NCBI GenBank assembly: GCA_017404555.1
Contig: JAFRCD010000006.1
Coordinates: 1-64,000, forward strand
Length of the DNA stretch: 64,000 nucleotides
Origin: Bacilli bacterium
GTDB lineage: Bacteria; Bacillota_I; Bacilli_A; RF39; UBA660
Reading direction: 5' to 3'
The notes under the pieces are model-generated. The model did no database searches. It worked only from the letters and a program-made list of their open reading frames with translations, and was not told where the DNA came from. A program made the position numbers and the translations under genes. Each line of letters opens with the position of its first letter. Within the stretch, counting starts at the first letter, position 1. This document shows, piece after piece, positions 14,343 through 21,562 of the stretch.

Positions 14343-15983
14343 TAATATGTTTCAAATTTTGGCTGACGATCTAGGTAGTTATTGTAGCGAGGCAGGAGTA
14401 GCTAATATTTTCTACATAACTAAAATACTATTTACTATTTTACAAGTAGTAGTACCAATAATATTAATAGTTTCAGCGAGTTTCTCTTTAATTAGTATGA
14501 TGTCTTCACCTGATAATCCTAAAGCAAAAAAGAGTTTAATTAATAAGGTTATAGCAGCAATAGTAGTAGTTTTAATACCATTTATTATTGAAATAGTTAT
14601 GGGAGCAATTGCTACTGGTGGGGGAAGTAAGTTTAATTATGCCGATTGTTGGACTAATGCTTATGAAGCATATTCAGCACAAGAAGGTGAAGAGGAAGAT
14701 TCTGATCCAGGGGAGAAAATAAGAGAAAAGTGTTTAATTAATAAAAAAACTAACAAGCCTTATGATGAAGAAAATTGTTGTGTTAGTGGCGGTAAGTGGT
14801 ATAAATCAATAGGAAAAAATGGTGATCCTTGTGATGAAAAAGAATCAACATCTAGTTCTACTAAGTCAGCTCAAAACGAGCAAGCGACTTCAAATAATAG
14901 TTCTAACCCTAGTTCATCTAATACCAATTCATCAAGTAGTAGTTCTAAGGCTTCTACTAATAGTAACGAAAGTAAAAAAGTTGTTGCTGATGAGGTAGTA
15001 GCAGTTGCTAAGAAGGCACTAAAAAGCCCAAGTAAAAATGGAACTGCTTATAAAAGCTTATATGAGAAAAAGACTGGTAAAAGTGCCGGCTCTGGTGGAT
15101 ATTGTACTGAGTTTGCCAATTGGGTACTTTATCAAGCATTATCTAATGCTGGTAAAAAGAATTTATGGAAGCCAGCTAATGGTGCTAGTTCATTAAGAAA
15201 GGCGTATAAAAAATACATAGTTTCTAATTGTAAATACAGCAATATTAAACCAGGAGATATTCTTTCCTTTGGTGGGCATACTGCAGTTGTTATAGCTAAT
15301 AATGGAAGCTCTGGTATTCAAGTTATTGAAGGACATTCTGGAGTGAAGAAAAATGGAATAAAAGTAATTAAGAGTAATTCTGGTATTGATAAAACAGTTT
15401 ATTCAAAAGCATTATTAACTTCTGATAGTGTTTGGAAGAATTGGAAGATTATAAGAGTAAAATAATTATAAAAAAGGTGTGATAATATGTTTCAAATTTT
15501 AGCTGATGATTTAGCTAGTTATTGTAGTGAGGCAGGAGTAGCCAATATTTTCTACATAACTAAAATACTATTTACTATTTTACAAATAGTAGTACCAATA
15601 ATATTAATAGTTTCAGCAAGTTTCTCTTTAGTAAGTATGGTATCTTCGCCTGATAATCCCAAGGCTAAAAAGAGTTTAATTAATAAGGTTATAGCAGCAG
15701 TAGTAGTAGTTTTAATACCATTTATTATTGAAATAGTTATGGGAGCAATCTCTACTGGTGGCGGAAGTAATTTTAATTATGCCGATTGTTGGACTAATGC
15801 TTATGAAGCTTATTCACAACAACAAAGTACAGGAGATGATTCTGAATCAGGGGAGAAGATAAGAGAAAAATGTGTAATTAATAAAAAGACTAAGAAGCCT
15901 TATGATGAAGAAAATTGTTGTGTTAGTGGTGGTAATTGGTATAAATCAATAGGAAAAAATGGCGATCCTTGTGATCCTAAAGA
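14343..15983 (+). repeat. Tandem gene duplication of the pilin-like module
   Basis: The unit from the ribosome site through about codon 165 occurs twice (about 14343-14846 and 15483-15983) with high DNA identity. Between the copies lies the linker and CHAP-encoding part of the first gene only. Confidence 0.9.
14347..15465 (+). CDS. Pilin-like two-TM protein fused to a CHAP amidase/endopeptidase domain
   Basis: 372 residues in four parts. (1) Two TM helices (about 18-50 and 62-92) join through a lysine-rich loop (DNPKAKKSLINK). This is the layout of VirB2/TrbC-type pilin subunits, and by the positive-inside rule both ends face outside. (2) A cysteine-rich segment (100-165) has Cys in ADCW, REKC, ENCC and DPCD, probably disulfide-bonded. 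(3) A Ser/Asn/Thr-rich linker spans 166-210. (4) A CHAP domain (about 215-372) has Cys253, His311 and Glu328 in the catalytic positions, predicted to cut peptidoglycan. No classic signal peptide; TM1 would serve for export. It starts 5 bases after trmR. Pilin homology is inferred from layout. Confidence 0.82.
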   Translation: MFQILADDLGSYCSEAGVANIFYITKILFTILQVVVPIILIVSASFSLISMMSSPDNPKAKKSLINKVIAAIVVVLIPFIIEIVMGAIATGGGSKFNYADCWTNAYEAYSAQEGEEEDSDPGEKIREKCLINKKTNKPYDEENCCVSGGKWYKSIGKNGDPCDEKESTSSSTKSAQNEQATSNNSSNPSSSNTNSSSSSSKASTNSNESKKVVADEVVAVAKKALKSPSKNGTAYKSLYEKKTGKSAGSGGYCTEFANWVLYQALSNAGKKNLWKPANGASSLRKAYKKYIVSNCKYSNIKPGDILSFGGHTAVVIANNGSSGIQVIEGHSGVKKNGIKVIKSNSGIDKTVYSKALLTSDSVWKNWKIIRVK

Positions 15984-16023
15984 TGAAACGAAAGCTACTA
16001 ATGATAATGCTAAAAAAGCCTAA
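15487..16023 (+). CDS. Pilin-like two-TM protein, paralogue without the CHAP domain
   Basis: 178 residues, nearly identical to the first part of the preceding gene across both TM helices and the cysteine-rich segment (for example NIFYITKILFTIL and EENCCVSGG). It ends shortly after the last cysteine with a short charged tail in place of the Ser-rich linker and CHAP domain. Like a major subunit next to an enzyme-tipped variant, it could assemble with its neighbour, but this is speculation. AAAGGTG lies upstream of the ATG. A terminator follows, so trmR and both paralogues probably form the end of the ireB operon. Confidence 0.82.
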   Translation: MFQILADDLASYCSEAGVANIFYITKILFTILQIVVPIILIVSASFSLVSMVSSPDNPKAKKSLINKVIAAVVVVLIPFIIEIVMGAISTGGGSNFNYADCWTNAYEAYSQQQSTGDDSESGEKIREKCVINKKTKKPYDEENCCVSGGNWYKSIGKNGDPCDPKDETKATNDNAKKA

Positions 16024-16051
16024 AAGTGATTTGAAATTAGTGTTAATAAAG

Positions 16052-16079
16052 AATAAAACCTAATAAGGTTTTATTTTCG
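16052..16079 (+). terminator. Terminator after the pilin-like pair
   Basis: Stem AATAAAACC / GGTTTTATT (9 bp), loop TAATAA, then TTCG with a short T tract. It separates the pilin-like genes from trhP1. Confidence 0.7.
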
Positions 16080-16093
16080 TAGAAGGTGATAAA

Positions 16094-16942
16094 ATGAAGT
16101 TGATTACAAAGGTTGATTCTAAAAACTATAATGAGTATAAAGACTTAACAGATGCTTTAATTATGCCTCTTGCCAATTATGCAGTTGGATACAAATCATA
16201 TTTTATGTTAGAAGAAATTAAAGAAGCAAAAGGTCTTGATCTTTTTGTAGTTATCAATAAAAACATTTTTAATGATGATATTGATGAATTAAAAGAAATA
16301 TTAAAAGAAATAGATAAACTAAATATTAGTGGTATTCTTTTCTATGATTTATCTTTAATTGCGTTAAAAAAAGAATTGAATTTAAAAACAGATTTAATAC
16401 TAGATATTACCCATATGATGGATAATCATGATTTAGTTAATTACTTTTCTGACTTAGGAATTAACGGAGTTCGTTTACCTAGTGAATTAACTATTGATGA
16501 GATAAAGAGTATAAAACAAGAAAGCAAAATACCAATAATGGTTAATTATATTGGTGTAGAAGATGTTGCTTTTTCAAAGCGAAAACTACTTACTAATAGT
16601 AATATTAAAAAGGATAGTACTATTATTAAAGAAGAAATTAGTAAAGAAGAGTTTATTGTTAACGAATCTGATTTAGGAACTAGTTTTTTAAAGAAAGAAA
16701 TCTTTAACGCTAGTTCAGCTTTAGAAGAATTAGTAGAAGTAAATACTGACTATATTATTCTAAATGAGGACTATATCGAACATGATAAATTTGTAAAAAT
16801 ACTTGCGAAAACTAAAGAAGTATTAGATAATAAGAAAAATTATTCTGATTATCAAAAGGAAATTGAATCCTTAATTGGTAATTATACAGGGTTTTTATAT
16901 AAAGATATGATTTATCGGGTGAAAGGAAATGAAAAAGATTGA
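16094..16942 (+). CDS. trhP1: U32-family-like protein, tRNA hydroxylation protein TrhP1 (YrrN-like)
   Basis: 282-residue TIM-barrel-like protein, the smaller partner of the U32 pair. In Bacillus, YrrN and YrrO (TrhP1 and TrhP2) are needed for 5-hydroxyuridine at tRNA position 34. The assignment rests mainly on position directly before the clear TrhP2 homologue (14-base overlap) and on U32-like strands such as SGILFYDLSL and GINGVRLPSELTI; the cysteine motif of U32 is absent, as expected for this partner. AGAAGGTGAT precedes the ATG. Sequence similarity to YrrN could not be scored here. Confidence 0.75.
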   Translation: MKLITKVDSKNYNEYKDLTDALIMPLANYAVGYKSYFMLEEIKEAKGLDLFVVINKNIFNDDIDELKEILKEIDKLNISGILFYDLSLIALKKELNLKTDLILDITHMMDNHDLVNYFSDLGINGVRLPSELTIDEIKSIKQESKIPIMVNYIGVEDVAFSKRKLLTNSNIKKDSTIIKEEISKEEFIVNESDLGTSFLKKEIFNASSALEELVEVNTDYIILNEDYIEHDKFVKILAKTKEVLDNKKNYSDYQKEIESLIGNYTGFLYKDMIYRVKGNEKD

Positions 16943-18107
16943 ACTATTGTCACCGGCAGGTGATTTAGAAAGATTAAAAGTCACATTACTTTATGGTGCA
17001 GATGCAGTCTACATTGGTGGTAAAGAGTTTAGTTTGCGTGCTAATGCCACTAATTTTTCACTTGATGAAATAAAAGAAGCTTGCCTTTTTGCTCATAAAT
17101 TAGATAAAAAAGTCTTTTTAACAGTTAATATGGTTATGCATGAAACTGATTTAGAGAAAGTATATGACTATATTGATAAAGTAATTAATTGCGGGATAGA
17201 TGCTTTTATTGTTAGTGATTATAACTTAGCTCATTATATAAAAGAAAAGCATCAAAAAGAAGTTCATATTTCTACTCAGGACTCTGTTACTAATAAAGTA
17301 ACAGCTAAACTATTAAAGGATTTAGGTGTGAAGCGAATAGTTTTAGCTAGGGAATTATCTAAAAAAGAAATAAAGGAAATAATTGATTATAGTGAAATAG
17401 ATATTGAAGTATTTATTCATGGAGCGATGTGTACTTGTATGTCAGGTCGTTGTGCTCTTTCAAATTATACAACAGGAAGAGATGCTAATAGAGGAGGATG
17501 TGCTCAAGTATGTCGCTTTGTCTTCGATAGTGATGGTAATAAATTTACAATGGCTACTAAAGATTTAAATATGGCTAAGTATATAAAAGATCTAATTGAT
17601 ATTGGTGTTGCCAGTTTAAAAGTAGAGGGAAGAATGCGTTCATTATACTATTTAGCAACAGTTATTGGTACGTATCGTAAAATAATTGATGATTGCTATA
17701 ATAATAGTTTAACTGATGAAAAAATGCAATCTTATCAAAGAATTTTAAATAATGTTGCTAATAGAGAATCAACTACCCAGTACTTTATGAAGGAAGCTGA
17801 TCAGAATGATCAATACTTTGTTGGTAGACAAGAAGTATCTAATCAAGAATATTTAGGACTAATTACTGGTTATGATAAGGATAATAAGTGTCTTATTTTA
17901 AAAGAACGTAATTACTTTGAAATAGGGGATAAGATAGAAATATTTACTCCTAAGGGAGATAGTTATCAAATAGTTGTAGAAGAGCTTTTTGATGAAGATA
18001 TGAACGAACTAGATGTAGCTCGTCATCCTGAACAAGTATTAAAAATAAGATTTCCTAAAGAAGTAGAACCTTATTCCATGATTAGATTAATAGAAAAGAG
18101 GAAGTAA
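16929..18107 (+). CDS. trhP2: U32 family protein, tRNA hydroxylation protein TrhP2 (YrrO-like)
   Basis: 392 residues, annotated historically as peptidase U32. The N-terminal LLSPAGDLERLKVTLLYGADAVYIGG region is shortened here to LLSPAGDLERLK (6-17) and GADAVYIGG. The U32 signature includes HGAMCTCMSGRC and RGGCAQVCR (about 169-198), whose cysteines probably bind an Fe-S cluster. YrrO/TrhP2 participates in prephenate-dependent tRNA U34 hydroxylation in Bacillus. The C-terminal small beta domain is present. It overlaps trhP1 by 14 bases and is followed one base later by the HD gene. Confidence 0.9.
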   Translation: MKKIELLSPAGDLERLKVTLLYGADAVYIGGKEFSLRANATNFSLDEIKEACLFAHKLDKKVFLTVNMVMHETDLEKVYDYIDKVINCGIDAFIVSDYNLAHYIKEKHQKEVHISTQDSVTNKVTAKLLKDLGVKRIVLARELSKKEIKEIIDYSEIDIEVFIHGAMCTCMSGRCALSNYTTGRDANRGGCAQVCRFVFDSDGNKFTMATKDLNMAKYIKDLIDIGVASLKVEGRMRSLYYLATVIGTYRKIIDDCYNNSLTDEKMQSYQRILNNVANRESTTQYFMKEADQNDQYFVGRQEVSNQEYLGLITGYDKDNKCLILKERNYFEIGDKIEIFTPKGDSYQIVVEELFDEDMNELDVARHPEQVLKIRFPKEVEPYSMIRLIEKRK

Positions 18108-18108
18108 G

Positions 18109-19236
18109 ATGGATATAAATAAAGTTAGAAAGAATTTTTTGTCTAAAGAAAAGTATCTACAGCCTTTTGCGACAAAATCAGAAGAGGCTATACGGTTAAA
18201 GAAGATCGTTGAAGATATGCGACCTCCTTATTTTAGAGATAGTGATAAAATAATTCATTCATTTAGTTATACAAGATATGCTGATAAGACCCAAGTTTAT
18301 TCTTATAAAGATAATGGTAACATCAGTAAGCGAATGACTCATGTTCAGTTAGTAAGTAAGATTGCTAGAACAATCGGTAGGGCTCTTAAGCTAAATGATG
18401 ATTTAATTGAGGCTATTGCTTTAGGCCATGATATTGGTCATAGTCCTCTAGGACATGTTGGGGAACAAATCCTAGACGAGATATCAATGAATGCTTTAAA
18501 TGAACGCTTTGCTCATAATATTCAAAGTGTTAGATATTATATGAATGTTGATAATGGAGGTAAAGGCCTTAATTTAACAGTTCAGACTCTTGATGGAATT
18601 ATGTGTCATAATGGTGAAATACTATCACCGGTATACAAACCAATGAAGAAGAGTAAAAAAGAATTCTTAAGGCAGTATGAAGAGAGTTATTATGATTTGG
18701 ATGCTTCTAGGAAATATGCTCCAATGACGATTGAAGGCTGTGTTGTCAGAATAAGTGATGTAGTTGGTTATATTGGTAGAGACATTGAAGATGCGATTGA
18801 TTTAGGTCTTTTCCAAAGAGAAGATATTCCTAAAGAAATAACTGATGTTTTAGGTAATACAAATAAGGAAATAGTTAATACTATAATTCTAGATATTATT
18901 GATAATAGTATGGATAAACCATATATTAAGATGAGTAAAGATGTTTATGAGGCAGTTTTTGCTTTAAAGAGGTTTAATAAGAAAAACATCTATTTAAAAT
19001 CAATGACTACAGAAGAATACAATTATTATAAAAAAGGTATGACTAATCTTTATAAAAAGTATTATAATGACTTATTAGAGGAAAATATGAGGAGTCTTAT
19101 TTATCGTATATTCTTAGCTCATCAAAGTGATGAATACATTGAAAGTACTAAAAAAGAACGTATCGTAATAGACTTTATTAGTGGTATGACTGATGAGTAT
19201 TTTCTTAATCAAATAAAAAGTATCGATATAGCTTGA
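18109..19236 (+). CDS. HD-domain dNTP triphosphohydrolase-like protein
   Basis: 375 residues of the dGTPase-like HD family, which hydrolyse (d)NTPs or related nucleotides. Metal ligands are visible: His in RMTHVQLVSKIA (about 80) and GHDIGHSPLGH (about 105-115), followed by the ISDVVGYIGRD block with the late Asp. The N-terminal YADKTQVYSY-type segment is common in Firmicutes dgt-like proteins. Substrate preference cannot be told. It starts one base after trhP2 and probably shares its transcript. Confidence 0.88.
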   Translation: MDINKVRKNFLSKEKYLQPFATKSEEAIRLKKIVEDMRPPYFRDSDKIIHSFSYTRYADKTQVYSYKDNGNISKRMTHVQLVSKIARTIGRALKLNDDLIEAIALGHDIGHSPLGHVGEQILDEISMNALNERFAHNIQSVRYYMNVDNGGKGLNLTVQTLDGIMCHNGEILSPVYKPMKKSKKEFLRQYEESYYDLDASRKYAPMTIEGCVVRISDVVGYIGRDIEDAIDLGLFQREDIPKEITDVLGNTNKEIVNTIILDIIDNSMDKPYIKMSKDVYEAVFALKRFNKKNIYLKSMTTEEYNYYKKGMTNLYKKYYNDLLEENMRSLIYRIFLAHQSDEYIESTKKERIVIDFISGMTDEYFLNQIKSIDIA

Positions 19237-19261
19237 TTTCAATTTTATAATGTGCTATAAT
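19233..19261 (+). promoter_or_regulatory. Promoter for the 19295 gene and greA
   Basis: TTGATT (19233-19238) and TATAAT (19256-19261) with a 17-base spacer and TGC before the -10 (extended). A second TATAAT lies at 19246-19251. The -35 starts at the last codon and stop of the HD gene. Confidence 0.75.
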
Positions 19262-19294
19262 TAGGAGGCTATTTGCGCATAGGGGGGGTGTACT

Positions 19295-19684
19295 ATGGTT
19301 TGCAAAGTTAACTTATATAAGAATACTAACCCTTTAGAAGTTACTAAGGAAAAGCTAGGAATAGTATTGGTTGAACAACATAAAGATGGTAGAATTACTG
19401 AGTTATTTAGTAATGATGAACTAAATGTTTATGTAACAGCTGATCAAAAAGGACATCATGGGGAAACATTATATTTTCCCGATCATGAGTATCGCGAAAG
19501 AGTTAATGAGGAAATAGAGGAAAAAGGATATTCATTATATGTAGTTTTTGAAGAGATTGATTATGATAGTGAAATAACCAGAGAAGATTTAGATTACTAT
19601 ATGAATAATCAAAAGAATTATTCATATAATAAGTTTAAAAAAGGTTTTGCCATCAATCAAAAGAAACTTAAAAGAGGTGAATAA
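19295..19684 (+). CDS. Conserved-looking small soluble protein, unknown
   Basis: I do not recognise this 129-residue protein. It is soluble and highly charged, with an N-terminal beta-rich half (KLGIVLVEQHKDGRITELF) and a basic C-terminus (KFKKGFAINQKKLKRGE). Its ribosome site is an unusual seven-G run (GGGGGGGTG) 6 bases before the ATG. It is followed 2 bases later by greA, so the two are co-transcribed from the 19233 promoter. No signal peptide or membrane segment is seen. The GT-like operon position suggests a housekeeping link to transcription, but nothing in the protein shows it. Confidence 0.75.
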   Translation: MVCKVNLYKNTNPLEVTKEKLGIVLVEQHKDGRITELFSNDELNVYVTADQKGHHGETLYFPDHEYRERVNEEIEEKGYSLYVVFEEIDYDSEITREDLDYYMNNQKNYSYNKFKKGFAINQKKLKRGE

Positions 19685-19686
19685 TT

Positions 19687-20157
19687 ATGAAAAATAATAA
19701 TGTTGTATATTTAACTGAGGAAGGATTGAATGATTTGAAGAGTGAACTTGATAACTTAATTAACGTTAGAAGACCAGAAAACATTCAATCAATAAAAGAA
19801 GCTAGAAGCTTAGGAGATTTATCAGAGAATGCTGAATATGATGCTGCTCGTAATGAACAAGCAGAAATAGAAGCGCGTATCAAACAAATTGAAAAAATGT
19901 TAGAGAATGTTTCTATTATTACTGAGAGTAATACTGATGAAGTTGGTTTAGGTTCAACAGTATCTATTAAATATGTAGAAGATGATGATACTGATGAATA
20001 TAAGATTGTTGGTTCTCAAGAAGCAGATCCTTTTGAAAGTAAAATCTCTAATGAATCACCAATTGCTCAAGCATTACTTTCTCATAAAGTAGGAGATGTA
20101 GTAACAGTTGATTCACCAAATGGTAATTATGATGTAGAAATTATTGAAATAAAATAA
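19687..20157 (+). CDS. greA: Transcript cleavage factor GreA
   Basis: Rescues backtracked RNA polymerase by stimulating transcript cleavage. The 156 residues show the N-terminal coiled coil with the conserved tip SLGDLSENAEYDAARNEQ, here residues about 38-55, carrying the acidic Asp-Glu pair that works in the polymerase secondary channel. The C-terminal FKBP-like domain with GSQEADP and SPIAQALL follows. Length and motifs are textbook. In Bacillus greA lies in the same neighbourhood, downstream of yrrMNO. Confidence 0.96.
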   Translation: MKNNNVVYLTEEGLNDLKSELDNLINVRRPENIQSIKEARSLGDLSENAEYDAARNEQAEIEARIKQIEKMLENVSIITESNTDEVGLGSTVSIKYVEDDDTDEYKIVGSQEADPFESKISNESPIAQALLSHKVGDVVTVDSPNGNYDVEIIEIK

Positions 20158-20203
20158 TTTCTTTTTTTATGTTTTATTGTCAAAATAAATAGTATAATAG
20201 TAG

Positions 20204-20232
20204 TTGAAGTTGCGCGCTTTTTGCGTTATAAT
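20204..20232 (+). promoter_or_regulatory. Promoter of tig
   Basis: TTGAAG (20204-20209) and TATAAT (20227-20232), 17-base spacer, 22 bases before the start codon. Confidence 0.75.
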
Positions 20233-20254
20233 AAAGCATATTGGAGGGATAAAT

Positions 20255-21547
20255 ATGGAGAAAAAAGAAACAAAAAAGACAAAGGAAAAGAAACAACCAA
20301 GCAATGTTCATGAAGTGGTTGTTAAAATAGATGGTAAAGAATGGAAAGATGCTGTCAACAAGACTTTTAAAGAGCAGAGTAAAGATGCTAAAGTAGATGG
20401 CTTTAGAACAGGTCATGTTCCTAAAGATGTCTATATTAAGAAATTTGGAATAGAGCATATTTGGTTTGCCGCTGCTGATCATGTGTTACAAGAGGCTTAT
20501 TTTAAAGCTATGACTGATTCTAAGTTAGTACCAGTTGTACAACCAGCAGTTAACATTAGTGCTATCAGTGATGAGTATGTGGAATTTACTTTTAAGATAA
20601 CTACTAAACCAGAAGTAAAAGTTAAGAAGTATAAAGGATTAAATGTTAAGCCAGAGACTGTTAAAGTAGCAAAAGAAGAAATAGATCATGCTATTGAACA
20701 TCTATTAGAAAGATATGAAGAACTAGTTACTAAAGAAGATAAGATTAAAAAAGGTGATGTAGCAATCATAGACTTTGAAGGATTTAAAGATGATGTTGCT
20801 TTTGAAGGTGGTAAAGGAGAAAACTATTCTTTAGAGATTGGATCTAATTCTTTTATACCAGGTTTTGAAGATGGGTTAATTGGTCTTAAAGCTGGGGATG
20901 AGAAGGATTTAAAACTTAAATTTCCAGAAGACTATGGTGCTCCTGATTTAGCTGGTGCTGAAGTAGTATTCAAAGTCAAAGTTAATGAAGTAAAAGAAAA
21001 AGTAAAAAGAAAGATGGATAAAGAATTCTTTGAAGATTTAGCTATGGAAGGAGTTAATTCCAAAGAAACACTTGAAAAAGAAGTAAAAGAATCCTTAAAA
21101 GCTCAAAAAGAAATGGATGCTGAAAATAGATATGTAGAAAAACTATTGGAAGAAGTATCTAAGAATGTTGAAGTAGATATTCCTGAAGAAATGGTTAATG
21201 AAGAAGTAGATCGTCTAATGCGTAGATTTGAAGAAAACATGAAGATGCAAGGAATTAATCTAGATATGTATTATCAATTTACTAATTCAACTGAAGCTGA
21301 TTTAAGAGCTACTTTAGAAAAAGAAGGTTATCAAAATGTATTATATCGTCTAATGTTAGAAGAAGTAATCGAATTAGAAGAATTACATGTTGAAGAAAAA
21401 GAAGCAAAAAAAGAAGCTAAAGAATTAGCTAAGAAATACCAAATGGAAGAGGAAGAATTCTTAAAACAATTTGGCGGAATTGAAATGATTAAATATGATT
21501 TAGAAATGCGTAAAGCAGTAGATAAATTAAAAGAGTTGAACAAATAG
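20255..21547 (+). CDS. tig: Trigger factor chaperone/prolyl isomerase
   Basis: Ribosome-bound chaperone at the peptide exit tunnel. 430 residues. A lysine-rich 15-residue N-terminal extension precedes the ribosome-binding domain with GFRTGHVP (usual GFRkGkvP) near residue 50. The FKBP-type PPIase domain spans about 150-235 (KKGDVAIIDFEG, then IPGFEDGLIG), and the helical C-terminal arms are rich in Glu and Lys. The ATG at 20255 is chosen because TTGGAGGG lies 7 bases upstream; an in-frame ATG at 20204 overlaps the promoter. A bidirectional terminator follows. Confidence 0.95.
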   Translation: MEKKETKKTKEKKQPSNVHEVVVKIDGKEWKDAVNKTFKEQSKDAKVDGFRTGHVPKDVYIKKFGIEHIWFAAADHVLQEAYFKAMTDSKLVPVVQPAVNISAISDEYVEFTFKITTKPEVKVKKYKGLNVKPETVKVAKEEIDHAIEHLLERYEELVTKEDKIKKGDVAIIDFEGFKDDVAFEGGKGENYSLEIGSNSFIPGFEDGLIGLKAGDEKDLKLKFPEDYGAPDLAGAEVVFKVKVNEVKEKVKRKMDKEFFEDLAMEGVNSKETLEKEVKESLKAQKEMDAENRYVEKLLEEVSKNVEVDIPEEMVNEEVDRLMRRFEENMKMQGINLDMYYQFTNSTEADLRATLEKEGYQNVLYRLMLEEVIELEELHVEEKEAKKEAKELAKKYQMEEEEFLKQFGGIEMIKYDLEMRKAVDKLKELNK

Positions 21548-21562
21548 TTCAACTCTTTTTTA
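21531..21562. terminator. Bidirectional terminator between tig and the PASTA gene
   Basis: Stem AAGAGTTGAAC / GTTCAACTCTT (11 bp), loop AAATA, with A run before and T run after. The tig stop codon lies in the loop and right arm. Confidence 0.88.

Noticed and set aside
19273-19311. Short leader peptide starting TTG after AGGAGG before the 19295 gene
   Set aside because: Only 12 codons, no attenuator structure and no codon pattern that suggests regulation.
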